Source of the DNA: CAYWBW01 sp964456745
GTDB taxonomy: Bacteria > Patescibacteriota > Gracilibacteria > GCA-2401425 > JAJOLG01
Assembly (NCBI GenBank): GCA_964456745.1
Contig: CAYWBW010000018.1
Span: 1-46,211, forward strand
Length of the DNA: 46,211 nt
Direction of reading: 5' to 3'
Part shown: positions 19,101 to 34,100 of the stretch, piece after piece
Position numbering within the stretch: the stretch's first letter is position 1
Layout: each line of letters starts with the position of its first letter
Program-made: the position numbers and the translations under genes
The notes under the pieces: generated by a model
What the model was told of the DNA's origin: nothing
What the model saw: only the letters and a program-made list of their open reading frames with translations
Database searches by the model: none

Positions 19101-22100
19101 TTGTATTATCAGTTCTCTCTGGATAATATGAACCATGTAATATTCTTTGTTTTTCTCATGGGGCTGGTATATCATTTGTGTCAATTGTGATTATTTCACT
19201 AAATGATCATCAAACAGGATCAATAATCTTACTTCACATATATGCAAACCAGTTTCACAAATCAGGTTTTGCATGTACTATTACTTTTATTCATCATGCT
19301 GGGTCTATATTATCAATCCAGTAAAATGATTCTCATCATGTAGGAGGATTAGCTATTGTTACAGTACCAGTTTCTGAAGCATCTCATGTAGGAAGTATTT
19401 CAAATTGAACAGTTGTGTTACTAACGATTGGATTTTGTTCACTGTCAATAAAGTATGCTTTTATTTTTGCATCTCCTCATACTCAATTTCAATCATTTTC
19501 AATAGTTATTCATTCTAAGAAGTGTGAATTTCAAACTATAACATTAGACATTAAAATTGGATCTTGCAAGTTTATTCATGTAGATGTTTCTGTTCTGAGT
19601 ACGTCTCACATTAATTCTCAGTATTCACTAGGACTGTAGCTTCATACTAATAATTTATAAGCTTTAATAACATCTCAACCATCAACTTCACAGTTTCATG
19701 AAAGATCTCAAATATATGGAGCATATCAATATGAATAATAATTACTTTGGAATATATCTGCTTTAAAGTCATTTGAGCTAAAAATCTTATCTGACTTAAT
19801 GTAAGAGCTTGATAATATATTTTCTTTTTTAGAATATTTACTAATCTTATCCTTAAATGTTTTGAGTGTATTTGAGTTGTTTATTGCGTATTTTTTATAA
19901 TCAGTTTCATTAAGAGTTAACAATGAATTACTATAAAATTGTGCTTCTCAAGCAAATATATTTACATCTTCTGTAAAGATACTATCTCAATTTCAGTTTT
20001 GAATTTTTAATACTTTTCAAGCTAAGACAGCACTTGTAAGATCTCATTTTTTCTTAAATTTAATTGTAGCTATTTGTCTATAAGGATTTGATGATGCAAT
20101 AAATGATGGCACGGTTACGGTTCAAAATAGTCGTATTTTATTCATTCCTGGTCATATTGGTGCTGGAGAAGAAGGAACGTATCCAAATGATGAAAGTGAT
20201 ATGTCATTTGTTATATCAGTTGTATAATCTTCAATTTCCAAAAGACTTGGATCGTAATAAATTTCTACATCTACTCATCAAAGAGTGTTGCCTGCATGGT
20301 TTAAAACAACTGGAACATCGAAATAATCTCATATAGCAATTCAAGGAATTTGTAATGGAAGTCCGGTTGGACTTCATAGATCAATATCTCATGGAGCAGG
20401 ATCCAAATTAGCAGCAATGACTTTTGTAATTTCAGTGAAGTTTGATCATTGTTCTGATCATGGATCAATATCAACACTTATAGCAGAAGGGCCATTTCAT
20501 TTAATTGACATTAGTCAATTGTCGCTACCTACTGTTATTGTACCAGGTATGGAGCTTGAGAATGATAGTAGTCATGCAATAAGTCATCAATTTGCACTAT
20601 CACTTCATAGGATAACTCTATGAGTTCAGTCGTCAAATGTAGCATATCAGCTAATACTACTTGTTGAATCAAATATTCATCTCACATTGTTTATTATTAG
20701 ATCAAGATTTGTAATATCTGCTCTGTTTGCACTTACTGTAATAGCAATAGGAGTTGAAGAAAGTTCATAAGAACCGCTTCAGCTTTTTACTTGAACATTT
20801 GATGTTCAGATGTTTCATGCAATCATTAATCACTGCTCACTTGTTGAGAAGGTTATCTTGTCATTATCTGATGTATAAAAGTCTGATGATGCATTTAGCA
20901 TAGAAGTAATATTTTCTTGTGTGTTATCTGTATAATGTTCTGTAACAATAAGTCTTGCTCATTGATGCATACTTGTTCATTCAATTAGTTTAAGTTCTGT
21001 AATAGCTGCTCATAAAAGATTGTATTGTTCAACACTAGTTGTAGTAACAGAGCTTGCTCAAATTACATTTACTGCAACTGATCATGTTAGAATAAGTCAT
21101 CATCCGAAATCAACAGTTACTAATACTTCTCATCAGTTAATAGTTCATGTTCAAGTTGCTTGTAGTGTATTTCCAGATAGGGTATAAATTCAACTTCCAC
21201 TTATAATTTCATAACTTGTTCTATTTCTAGAATCATTTGTGAAATCTACTGGAGCTGTATCGATTAAGTTACTGTCTTTAAATATTACACTTACATTGAA
21301 ACTATCAGAAATTCTATTTAGATTTGGATGATGAGCGTATGCAGGACTGTCAACACTTTGCGCTAGATTTATTGTGTTTTTGCTTAAAACAACTCTATCC
21401 GGAGTTGGAAGATCTACACAAATGTTTCATGTGTTTGTAACAGATGTTCAACTAACCGTAGCTTGAATAACAGCTTGTCATCATAAGACTTCGGCTTTTG
21501 CAATTCATCATGTCATGAAGCTTACAATTGTTCATGTGTATATTAAATCTTCTGGATTTACAAGGTGTTTGCTTCAATCAGATAAGATTGCATATGTAAG
21601 GATTGGAACTGTTTGATCAGTTTTTTCAAGTATAGATTTTACAATTGTATTAATGCTAGATTCTAATACTCATGCTTCGTTATTTCCTCATCAGCTTGAT
21701 ATAAAAGTATTTGGTGCAGAAACTTGCAAGCTTGCTATGTTTAATCATCAGGAAGTATTAGATGAAGTAAGAGGAAGTCTTTGAATTTGATTATTGGTAT
21801 TCTTTGTTAAAATATCAAGATAATCGCTGCTAAGTGCAATGTTAGTTTTCTTACTCAATGTTCTATTTAAATATTCAAAACCAATTGTATTACTTGGGGT
21901 AATTTTTACATCATCAGTTACGTCATATTGAAATGAATTAGTTCAATCGCTAAAGGTTGCTATGGCGCTTACTCTGGATTTTTGATATTCTTCTAATTCA
22001 GGAATATACTCAAGATAATCATCGTAGTTTACAACAAGATCAGTTGCAGTATCTGCTATTGTAAATGCATTAAGATAAACTTGTTTTTTGATATTATTTA

Positions 22101-25100
22101 CTCAATTTAAATCATAGCTCACTTCTACATTTCAAGCTCCAGGTCAAGTAATTGTAAGATTGTTACAATCTGATCAATTTACTATTGAGGTATATGAAGG
22201 AGTACAGATGTCTGAAACATTACTTGTGCTGATTGACCCATTACTTGAATACTTTTTAACTATAATATTAAATGGTGTAGCAGTTCAGCTTAATTTACTC
22301 TTATCAATAATTTGGTATTCATCTGAATATGCTATCATTCATACTTCTTTGCTTAATTTTGATTCTACACTTCAAAAGGTAATACCTCATCATCATGTGT
22401 AGTCTTGATCTATTACGTTCGCATAATCTTTTGATGCTGATGATCAGGGAGCTATTAGTAAGCTTGCAGAAGCATTTGCTAATTGGGTTAGGTATCAATG
22501 TACATGTCCCATAGTTCATCCGCTTGAGCTTGATTTCACTTTCAAGTACACGGTAGCAATTTGGTTTATACTTCATGCCGGTGCTTCTTGTGGGCTTGCA
22601 AGTACAGAAGTAAATGATATTAATCATTGTGATTCTAAGTTGGCAGTTGGAGCAGAAAACAGTCATAGTCATGCAGTTTTTGGTTCTTGTCATACACTTA
22701 TTGGATTTCAAGCACTGTCTATAGCTTCAAAGAAATTATGATCAAAATGAAGTTTAAATACATATCAAGCAAAGGCGGTATCAGACTTAATAGAGAAATT
22801 AATAGGGAACTGACTTCCTGCAGATATTGGACCTTCTGGTAGCTTTATTGCTCATCATTTAGCTACTATTACCTCAAGATCAGCTGGTTTATGATGAATT
22901 GTAATGTTAGCAGAATCTGATTCAATAGATCACGCTTTAGCAGTAAGAGTTTTTACAGTAGTTGTATTTGGGGTTCATGAGAAAATAAATCAGCTTAAGC
23001 TAGTATTTGGACAAAATCAATCTGCTTGCGATGTACAGTTTCATATTGGATTTGATAATTCGTCTTCAATTGATACATTTACTCATTGCTTAGCTCTTCC
23101 GTCAGTATCTCTTACATAGATGTATCATATAGTAGATTGACTGTTTCAATAGAGATCGCTATCTCTTAATACCAAGTCAATATATCATACATCTTTACTT
23201 GTAGTTGTATTATAATTAACATTAGATCAATATATTTTTCATGGGATCATTGGTCTAAATGTATTTCAACTTGTATTTGATTCTCAAAGATCAACTATTT
23301 TTGAAGAATAGGTAAAATTACTTTCTGTTACAACTCATTTTACAGCTCACTCATTTCATCATGTCATTTCAAATTCAATAGGAAGGCCATCTATTTTACA
23401 TAAATTATCTAGATTACTTAAGACTAAAATTATTGGTCATATACTTCAAGTTGTAGTTGATCAAGTATATGGCAAGTTGTTTGATTTAGGGGTTACTGAG
23501 AAGAAAATATATTTATTTTCATCTAGCACTACTGGAGTGTATGTATTTGAATTTGTTCAAATTGGAGTTAAATTGTTTCAGGTATTGTCGTCAGAACTAT
23601 ACCATTGATATATAGATCAACTATCTTGTCAACCATCTAAATCTATAAATGAATAAGTTCAAGTTAGTTCTTGTCCAACTTCTGATATTCATAGTATATA
23701 GGTTCATGTAGCAACTGGTTTAGATATAATTGGTCAAAACCATGATCATACAACAGGATCTCAAACATATGGCCATGATAAATGTTCTGATTGAGGGCTA
23801 ACTTCAAATGAAACATAATTATTCACATCTTCTTCACCTAATTCGTATGTGACAGATGTTGCTCATGTAATAGCATTTCATGTTCATGTGTTATTAATCG
23901 ATCTGTACCATTGATATAGTGATGATTGCTCATCTTCTTTTTCATAGTCATCATAAATGTAAACTCAAGTTAGTGTATCATTAAGAACTAAATTTCAAGT
24001 GATACTTACTCAAGTAGCTGTTGGTGCTGCTCATTGTGAGTCACAAATATCTCAACATAATGGATTTGAACTATATCAATCTCATATTGCAGGACAGTTA
24101 TTGTTATTATCTAATTGTAAAATATTTCAACTTCAGTCTTTTAGATATTCTCAACTACTATTTGTTAGGGGCTGGTTTCATATATTCCAACATATATCAC
24201 AAGCATTTCATAGATCATCTCATCCATTGTTAAATTCTATTTCATTTAATGTTGCGTAAACATTACAGAAATCAAGTCATGTATCAGGATTTATAGAACA
24301 GTTATCAAGCATAACTCTTATAAATTGAGTATTTATAGGTTTTCATTTTACTTTGATCACAATTTCTGCATTTGGATTTGAAGGTGTTGGAGCATATATA
24401 TGTCCAGAAGAGTTATCATCTATACTTGGCACTGTTGCCCACGAACTTCAATTGAAATATTCAACTAAGTAATTTGATTCTCATCAATGACTATTGTTAT
24501 TATTAAGTACAATATTTTGAATATCTCAAGCTCATCATCAATCAGATATTCTAGCAAGTAGGTATTTTGGTCATGATGAATAGTCCATCCAATAGTCTTC
24601 CATGTCTGCTGTTTTGTTTCAATCAATCAAATTTCATGCATAATACCATCAGTAATTAAGTCATATTCATTCGCTTGCATCAACATATCAAGTATATTCG
24701 CTGTATACAGATCAAGCACTACTTGCGACATTTAGTATGTAGTCAATTGGATTGTCATTATTACTCTGACTTGGGTTTGAAATGTATTTACAATTATCTA
24801 TGGCATCTGTCACTCAGTCAGCATCAGTATCAATTGAAAGAGGTCCAAATGCTTCACTGTAGCTTGCAATTGATCATGTTAATGGATTTCAAGTAATTGA
24901 GATAGGAAGTACCTTAAGTTTAAGGTATAGTCATTGATCTTCTGCTTTTATTGTATAACTTATTCAGGTTCATACTAAGTTTCAAGTAAAGCTTCAGTTC
25001 TCTGTATCTATATACCATTCGTAGATAGAATTTCACATTCAGTCTCAATCAACATCTATGTGAATATAGCTTCAAGTTATTGTTGCTCAAATGGTATCAG

Positions 25101-28100
25101 TTCATATTAATGTAATTCAGCTTGCTGTTGGTTCTTGACCAGTAATAGGTCAAATAGCCGTGCTTAAAGCAAATTCTCATGTATATGGTTCTGTTGATGC
25201 TATAGGTGTTATTCAGTATCTAATATATTTTCATTGATCTGATCATCTTACAACATATGTTCATGAATTTGCTCATGTGATAATTGTTCATGTTTCACTT
25301 GGGCTATTTGCTAAATACCACTGTTGATTTGAAAGACCGGTATCAAGACTATCATCATCCCAAAATCCGTAAATTCAGTATAATGTTTCAAGAGTTTCAG
25401 GATTTCATATGCTGTTGATATATCAAATAGATGGTGCTGATCAGCTAAGTTTTGGAATATATAAGTGTCATCAAGATCAAGCTAGTCAGTACTCATTACT
25501 CATATTTGTCCACAGTCATTCCATGATTGGATTTTCAGAATATGGTTTTACTTTATAAGCTATTTCATTTCATCTATCTAAGAATTGAACTCTATAAGTT
25601 TGATTAGATCATACCTGTGTAACAGTACTTCATGTAATCCTGTACCATTTGTATTGTGCTAGCGCTCAAGATTCAGTTCATGCTTCATTTTGATTATAAA
25701 TATGTGTTCAGCTTAGAGTTCATCATACTAGTAAAGAATTTGAGTTTATTGTTAATCATGTAGCAGTAGGTCAAGTTGCATATGGTCAAGTAGGAGGAGT
25801 GAAATTTGATGTCCATCTTGGAATTTCTGATATACGCAATTCGTCCATATATCATTTAAATTCTCTATTATTTCAGAAATTCGAATCTCATATTATTAAA
25901 GGACTTCATTCATCTTTACTAATTGTATAAGTTCATGTATAATTTCATTTAATTGTTCAGTCTAAGAATAGATGTGTAACCGATCAAGTTCTTGCAAGTG
26001 CTATGTGATGCCATTGATCATCTAATATATTAGTATTATCTTCTATTAGTGCTCATGAACCAACTAAGTCTCATGCCCAGAATTCTAGGTTTCATGTATT
26101 TTTTTTGTAAGCTAAGAAGAAATCTCAAGTTGATAAGCTATTTCAAGAAGTTGATAATATAGTTCAAAATGTTCATGTTTGAGCATCTGAAGATGCATTT
26201 ACCCAGACATCGAATGTATAAGCTCATGTTCCAAAATCCCATTGGCTATATATATTTAAAGCATCTTGATTTCCGTCGAAATATATTGAACTTTGTCAAA
26301 ATTTAAACTGGTCTCATGAATGATTTACATCTCATATTCATACAATTGTATGTCATCATAAAGATACATCTGAAAATCATGATCATGGAGCTCAATTCGA
26401 GTGCATTAGAAAACTTGTATCATTGTCATTTCAGGAAATTTTTATAGATCAAATTGGAATTCATTTACTTCTAACAAAGCTTCATTCATATGGTCTAGTA
26501 GTAACAACTGGTCTAACTTCAAAGAACAAATATTTTCCCTCAGGACTATTTCTTGATGAAAGAAATTCATTGCTAGGATTAATTGAAATTGAATTATGAT
26601 GACGTGTAGGAGAGTATGCATAATTAACTATCATCCTTGCACTATTTCACAGTATATCATCAGATATGTACCATCTATATTCAGTGGCTCATTCGATATC
26701 TCAGTCATAATCAATTATTGAATAGGTTCATGTTACAACTGATCATTTTATTATTGATCATACAGATAATATTCTCGCTCCAGTAGCTATAGGAGGTGTT
26801 CAATAAAGAATACTTGTAGTTGAATTGGAGTATGCAACAGTTCATGTATATGGTTGAGTAAGAGACATTGGAGTAACCTTGAATCTTACACTTTTATCTC
26901 TATCTCATAATCATATTGTATAATTATAAGATCCTGATCACACAACTTGTCATCATGAAATCCATTCTAATATTGGTGCTCATTCTGGATCTCATTCGTT
27001 ATCAAAGTATGAATATGTTCATGTTAGAACTCAGCTCATTACATATGTTCAAGTCATAGATGCTATTGCGCTTGGAGCTAAGTTAGATACTGGTCCAACA
27101 ATTGCACTACTAGCAGTTGATCATGTGTATGGTTCTATGTCTGTAAATGGAGTAACTTCAAAGTAATAATAATTTCAATAATCTGATCATGTAAGAGATA
27201 CCACTGTTCAAGTGTTTCAAAGTAGTATATATGCTCAAGTTACAGTTCATGATGTATTTACATACCAATTATAGTTTTCTCATATGTTATCATTATCTTC
27301 ATTGTCAGAGTATGTGTAAGAAGCTACAAGATCAGAATTTGCAATTGGAGGATTGTTTTTTGCAATTGTTAGACTTGAAGCAACTGGAGCAAGTCAGTCT
27401 ATTGGTCAAATTGTGATATCGCTTATCACTCAAGTTCATATTCTATTTACTGGTCAAACTGAAATTGGTTTTATTTTAAGTTTAAAATATTTAAATTGAT
27501 CAGTTTTACTAAGTCTGTATGACAATCATGTTGCTCATGTGTGAATGTTAAAAGGTCAGGAGATGGTATTTGAGATGTACCATTGATATTGAGAACCTCA
27601 TTCTGGATCTCAATCAGCATCTAAATATGCATATGTTCAAGATATATTTTGTCCTGCCACAAGGAGTGCTCAGGAGCTTATAACAACAGATCAAGTAACA
27701 ATAGGGTAATTTAATCATCTTGATATTGGTCATCACATTGCAAATTTTATTACAGTATTTCAAGTATTTGGTTCAATTTGTGAAAATGGAGTAACTTCAA
27801 ATCCAATATATTTATTATCGTCTTCCATTTGCATTATATAAGAAGCTCCAGTCGCTCAACTGATACTCTCAAGTCAAGATCATTTATCATCATCTGCTCT
27901 GTACCATTGATAAATTGAAGTATCTTTAGTTATACTTGGATCTGCATCATTAGCATCTAGATATGTATATACTCAAGTTAGGGTGTTTCATAGTAGTTTT
28001 GGTGATTCTTCTATTGATACTTGGTTCGCAATTGGAGGAAATGGGGATCATGAAGATCAAGGAGTACAATATCAAGCTCATACTACTCAGTTACCATAGT

Positions 28101-31100
28101 GAATTTGTACTTCTCTATCTGTAAGTTGTCTATTATAAAATGCAATTTCATCTAATGTTCATTCAAAACTATATGAGCTATAACCACCTCTTGGAAAAAG
28201 ATGTGATCATAAATTAAAATTATGCGATGGATTAGTGTCGTTAATTGCAAATCATGTACTTGACGAATTTAATTCACCATTTATATACATATTCATAGTC
28301 TCATTAGTATGATTGTATATAAATGACAAGTGAGACCATGAATTTTTTGGTAATTGTGTTTCTGATTTTAGATACTTTCCTCATTGGCTTGTATATATTG
28401 TAGGATATCAATTATCAAGATATATTCTAAAGACAAGTGTTCAATATACAAAATTATCATCTTTTTTACTGATTATTGTTTTATCAAGTCAATTACCACG
28501 CCATCCTCAAACTCAATAAGAATTTGGATTTACCCAAGCTACAATTGAAAGATCTCAGTCAATTAACATATTACTTTCAGCTTCTAATTTTACCACTTTA
28601 TCTCATCAAAAAGCTCATCATCTTCATATTTTTCAAGATGGTGTTCTTGTTGCATTTCAGTTTCAATCATTTGCTATAGATCAATTTGCATATGAATCAA
28701 ACATTCTATTTTCACTATCTGGTTCTTCAAATCACCAGTATGCTATCATTCATGTAAATGCATCTGGATTGTTACAAACATCAATATCATCTCACAATCC
28801 ATCTCAGTCACTATCTGTTTGTACTCTGTATAAGCTAGAGTTACTTAATACAATGTCTCAGGTTAATATTGTTCATGTGCTTGCTACAGGAATCATTGTA
28901 AATTTAAGATAATTTCAAATATCATTTGCAGTAATTGTGTAATTTATAGCTGTGGCTCATGTAATTATTTCTAATCATCCTCAAATTGTATCACTTTTAT
29001 CAAGCCCTCTATACCATTGATACAAGTGAGTACCTTCCGGATCTTCATCAATATCACTATAAGTATAATGTGAGCTTAGCTCAACTCATTGGGCTTCATT
29101 ACCTGTTATGTATAAGTTACTTACAATCGGTTTGTTACCAAGAATAATTCATGTTCCAGTATTCATCATTATTGGATCTCATGTGTTTGGATCTCAAGTT
29201 GCAGTTACAGGTGTAACTTGAAATCTTAAATATTTAAATTGATCGTCAGCAACAAGTTCGTATGTTTTTGAGTTAGCTCATGATATTAATGTTCAGCTTT
29301 CATTGGCGAAATCAGATCTGTACCATGAATAATATGCCCAACTTGCAGCTTCATCTCAATCAACATCATTTACAGTGTGCATAGCCTCAATCGTCTGAGT
29401 TACTCTTAATTCTCATACTATATATAATCAAGTAGAAGTTGGACCGTGTCATCCTATAGGTCAAATTCTATTACTTGTAACTGTATAACCATAATTTGGA
29501 ATTCATGTAAGAGATTTAGGTACAGCTGTGAAATATATGTATTTTCATTGATCTGCTTGTGTAATTGTATAAGTATTTTCTACGTTAGCAAAATGTGTTC
29601 AAGTTAGATTTGTATTAGATGAGATACTTATTCATCAAGATAGTTGCACAATTGTTCAAGTTGCGATCATTGTATCTGCACTGTACCATTCAAATTCTGA
29701 AAGATATTGATGATCACCATCTTCATCACTATATTGAAATGATCATGTAAGTGTGCTAAATACTGTTCAGCTTCAAATAAGATTTTCTCATTGAGCAAAA
29801 GGTGCATGCACTCAAAGGGCAGATATTGGTCATATCGGTCAAATTGTAATAGTATTTCATGTATATGGTTCAGTGGTGGATATCGGTGTAACAGAAAGTT
29901 TAAGGTATCTGAACAAGTCATATCCTGTAAGGGTGTATGATGTTCATGTTGCTCAATTAATAGGAACATATGCAGATAGATAATCATTTTCATCAGAAAT
30001 ACTCCATTGAAATAGTGATCATGCATCTTGACTTCAAGGGTCTCAGATAAAGTCATATTCTCATACCAAAGTTCTTCAAACTAACAAGGTACCAAGTATA
30101 AAGCCATTATCTACCTGTGGAGCTGCTCTGGTAATTGGTCATATTTGCGAGCTAAATACAGTTGATCAAGTTTGTTTTGTAAGAGATGAGGCAACCGGAG
30201 TTACAGAGAATGTTATATAGCTATCCACATCTATTCATTGTAGAAAATAGCTTGAAGTTCATGTAGAAATTATAGATCATGTAACTCATGGGCTTCCAGA
30301 TTTATACCAAGTAAATATTGAATTTCATTGTGGATCTCAGTTAAAATCTGAGAAAGTATATCATCATATTATATCTCTTCTTGATTCTGAGTTTGTAATT
30401 ATATCTCAAGATCAATTTTCTATGTTTACATTAATTGCTTGAGGAGGTGATGTAAGATCTATATCACAACCACCTGAATATTTTTCAGGATATCTTTCTC
30501 AATATAGTATAGTATGACCACTTGATACAAGATCACCTGAATCAAATTCTACAATTGGGAGAAAGCTTCATCATAAGTAACTTGATCAAATAAATGCAGT
30601 TGTATTTTCTCATGTTACAGTTGAATGAATAACTACTTGAGTATTTCATGAAATTGCAATTCAGCTAGCAGAAAAATAATATATATTATTTGTTGGATCT
30701 GGCATTGCTGCAAGAATTTTTCATCATATTCAACTTATTTCAAATTCTACTTGCATTCAATCAACTGATGGATTTTGTTCCTTGTCAATAAAGTAAGCTC
30801 TTATTTCTGCATTTCATGTTCAGTCATCTTTTACCGTTACTCATTCAATAAATCGTGCGTTTCATGCAAGTACATTACTCATAAGATCTCAATCTTGAAG
30901 AGATATTCATGAGTTACTGACTCATCTAAATACATCTCACATCATAAGACCAAATTCTGTAGCAGGATAGTCTCATACAATATATTCATAGGTATTTAGT
31001 ATATCAGTCACTTCAAATTGACAATTTGCGTTTAAATCTCATATTTCAGGTGCTGTTCAGCCACTTGAGTAATAATCAGCTGAGAAAATATCAGCTTGGA

Positions 31101-34100
31101 AAGCACTTTTTATTTGATTATCAAAAGAACTAAGATTTAGGATGTCTTTTATTTTATCTCAATAAGAATTTACATTTGTAGCAAGTGATTTTTCTTTAGG
31201 ATTATAGATTGAACCTTTTGCTGTTATTAAGCTGTTATCATAAAATTCTGATTCACCAGCTGTTATTGGTCATATGAGTCAAAATTCAGTAGAACCTCAG
31301 TTAATTATACTTACAATTTCTCACCATAAACTTTCTCAATTTAGGTCTCAAAGAACTCTAAATGAAATATTCGCAATTTGTTTATAGGTGCCTCAGCTTA
31401 CATTTCAAGATTTCTTAACTCATACAAAAGTTATTTCTTTGTTTGATCATCATATACTAATTGGTCATCAAACAGTTAAGCCAAAGTTGCTCGGTAAACT
31501 ATTTGTGATGTCTGTAAGCTTATCTAGGATTGCTAGCTTATCTCAATTGTATCTTATTTTTATTTCAAAAGCTCATATGTCATTTCAGCCTGTGTTTAGT
31601 GTAACAGGAACATTTATATCAGATCAGGTGTTTGCAGTTCTTAAAGGTAAATCATCATTAAATCAGAAATCTACATCTCAAACGTCTGGTTTAAGATTAC
31701 CTGCTATAGTTTGAGTCCAAATTACATTTCCACTTGATGCATTTGTATTATATAAATTGTTTATAGTAACTGTTATAGTTGATGGTCAATTTCATTCTAA
31801 GGCAATTTGTCATTTGTTATCTACGCTTATTGATTGATTATTGCTACTATTGAATACCAATAGTCAATTAATTAATGAGTCTCATGTTATAAGTTTTCTA
31901 TTTCAATCGCTCAATAATGCATATCAATATATATTTGATGAATCTCAAATTCATCAGTTAATAGAGCTAACAGATAGTCAGTCAAAACTAGTAATATCGA
32001 GTCTATTATTACTTACATTAATATCAATTGTATTTGAAATCACACTATATGCTCAGTTTCAACTAACAACGTGAATATCTGAATATCATTCATTTATAGT
32101 GCTTGGTATTAGTAATCATGGAGTAACATTACTAAATGTTAACTTGCTAGTGTTACTTGAATGATAATTTGTATTGGCATTATTTGTAATAATTTGATTT
32201 GTATTATCGGAATAATATTCAATAACTTTTACTTGAGCATCTTGACGTGTTTGGGTTTGTTCAATAAATGATAGTTCATGATCTATATTAGGAGATCCAC
32301 TAGGTGTATGCGATTCATAACTTTCAATATTTATACTTTCTACTCATATTACTTTTACAGCAATAGTTCAAGAAAATATTTTGTCAACAAAATCTACTGT
32401 TATTTTAACTTCTCATGTGTTTGTTGTTCAATTTTCCACTGAACTTAGTCTTCTTCAGTTAAGTCATATAATTCAACTTCAAGATATTATTTCATAATGA
32501 ACTCTTCAGTAAGGATCATTAGAGAAATCTACACTAGATCAGTCATCAAAATTTACAGTTACTCAAAGGTCTTCAAATTCTTTGATTCATGGGTAGTTTG
32601 CAGCTACAGGACTATTTACACTTTCTACCAGTTTTATTGGTCATCAAGTGCTAAGTTCTATTGATGTTGGAAGAGGTAAATTTACACAAATTACTGCTCA
32701 TCATGTTGTTGATGCTCATTTGATTTGAGCACTTATATTTGCAAGTCATCATATTAATCCGGCTTTTACAACTCATCATGTTAGAGAAACTTGTGAGCTT
32801 TCTTCGCTATAATCTAAGTCATTATTATCTACAAGGTGCGTGTTTCAATCTCATAATTTTACAAATGCTTGCATTGGAACTGTTTCATCAGTTGCTTCAA
32901 GTACTGTGGTAATTTCAGATTTTATTGCTTTTTGTAATGTTCAAGCTTCGATTATATCTTGAGAATCTGCAAAGCTGTTTATTATAGTATTTGGACCTGC
33001 GATATATAAACTTGTTATACTAACAGTTTCACTAGTATCTCATGATGTTATTACTGTAGATGAAATGTTTTCTCAGCTTAATTTTTTATTAATATCAAGG
33101 TTCATTGTTCTATCACCGTTTGAGATTTTTTCGATTTTTTTTGTAGTTTCATCATAATTGAATCAGTTTGTATTACTTTCTATGACAAGGAGCTCTCAAA
33201 CTGCGTTATATGAAAATGAATCAGATCAATCACTAAAATTAGCAAATACTTTAAGTTCAGTTTTTTGATATTCATTTAGTTCGCTTATGTATTGAAGATT
33301 AGTATCAACTTCAACATCAAATCATGTAACTTTAAAAGAATTAAAATCTATTCTTCTCTCATCATAATTTAGAGTTTCATTTTTATAATATCTAAGATTT
33401 ATTGCTCATTTTCAAATTCAATTTGCCTTTAATTTAAAGTTAGAGCAATCGCTTCAATCAATTATACTTGCATTTAAACTGTTACAGATAACATCTGTAA
33501 TACTAGTATCAGTTTCTCATTTGTTATTATATTTGATAATATTTATATCAAAATCTTCTTCTATTCAAGTTATTCATTCTTTGTTTAGTACTTGGTATTC
33601 ACTTCAATAAGCAAGCATTCAGGCATCTTTAGTTTCTCTGATTCCAATAGTTCAAGATATATCTGATCAACCAGTATAATTTTCACTACTTATTACGAAT
33701 GGAATTGGACTTGAAACGTGGTCAACAGAGGAGTTGATTAAATCTAATAAATTAGCAGAAAATACTCAATTACTTCACTCACTTGCATCATCTTTAACTT
33801 TCATCCATACATTAGCAACATGATATTGCCCAGCTGGAAAATCTGATCAAAGTGGAGTTGCAAATTTAATAGTTGTTGGATTTAGTAAATTTGTAGTAGG
33901 GGATACAAAACTTCAAACTCAATCTATTCTAGGTTTTCAATTTATAAATACTGCTTCAAATTTACTATCATCAAATATTAATTCCATTTCATATGCATTA
34001 AATGAAACTGAATTTGTTTTTAAATATACAGGTATTGAAAATATATCTCCTGTAAATTTTGGTCACGGAGCTAGTATTAATCAGGCTCAAACTGGCGATG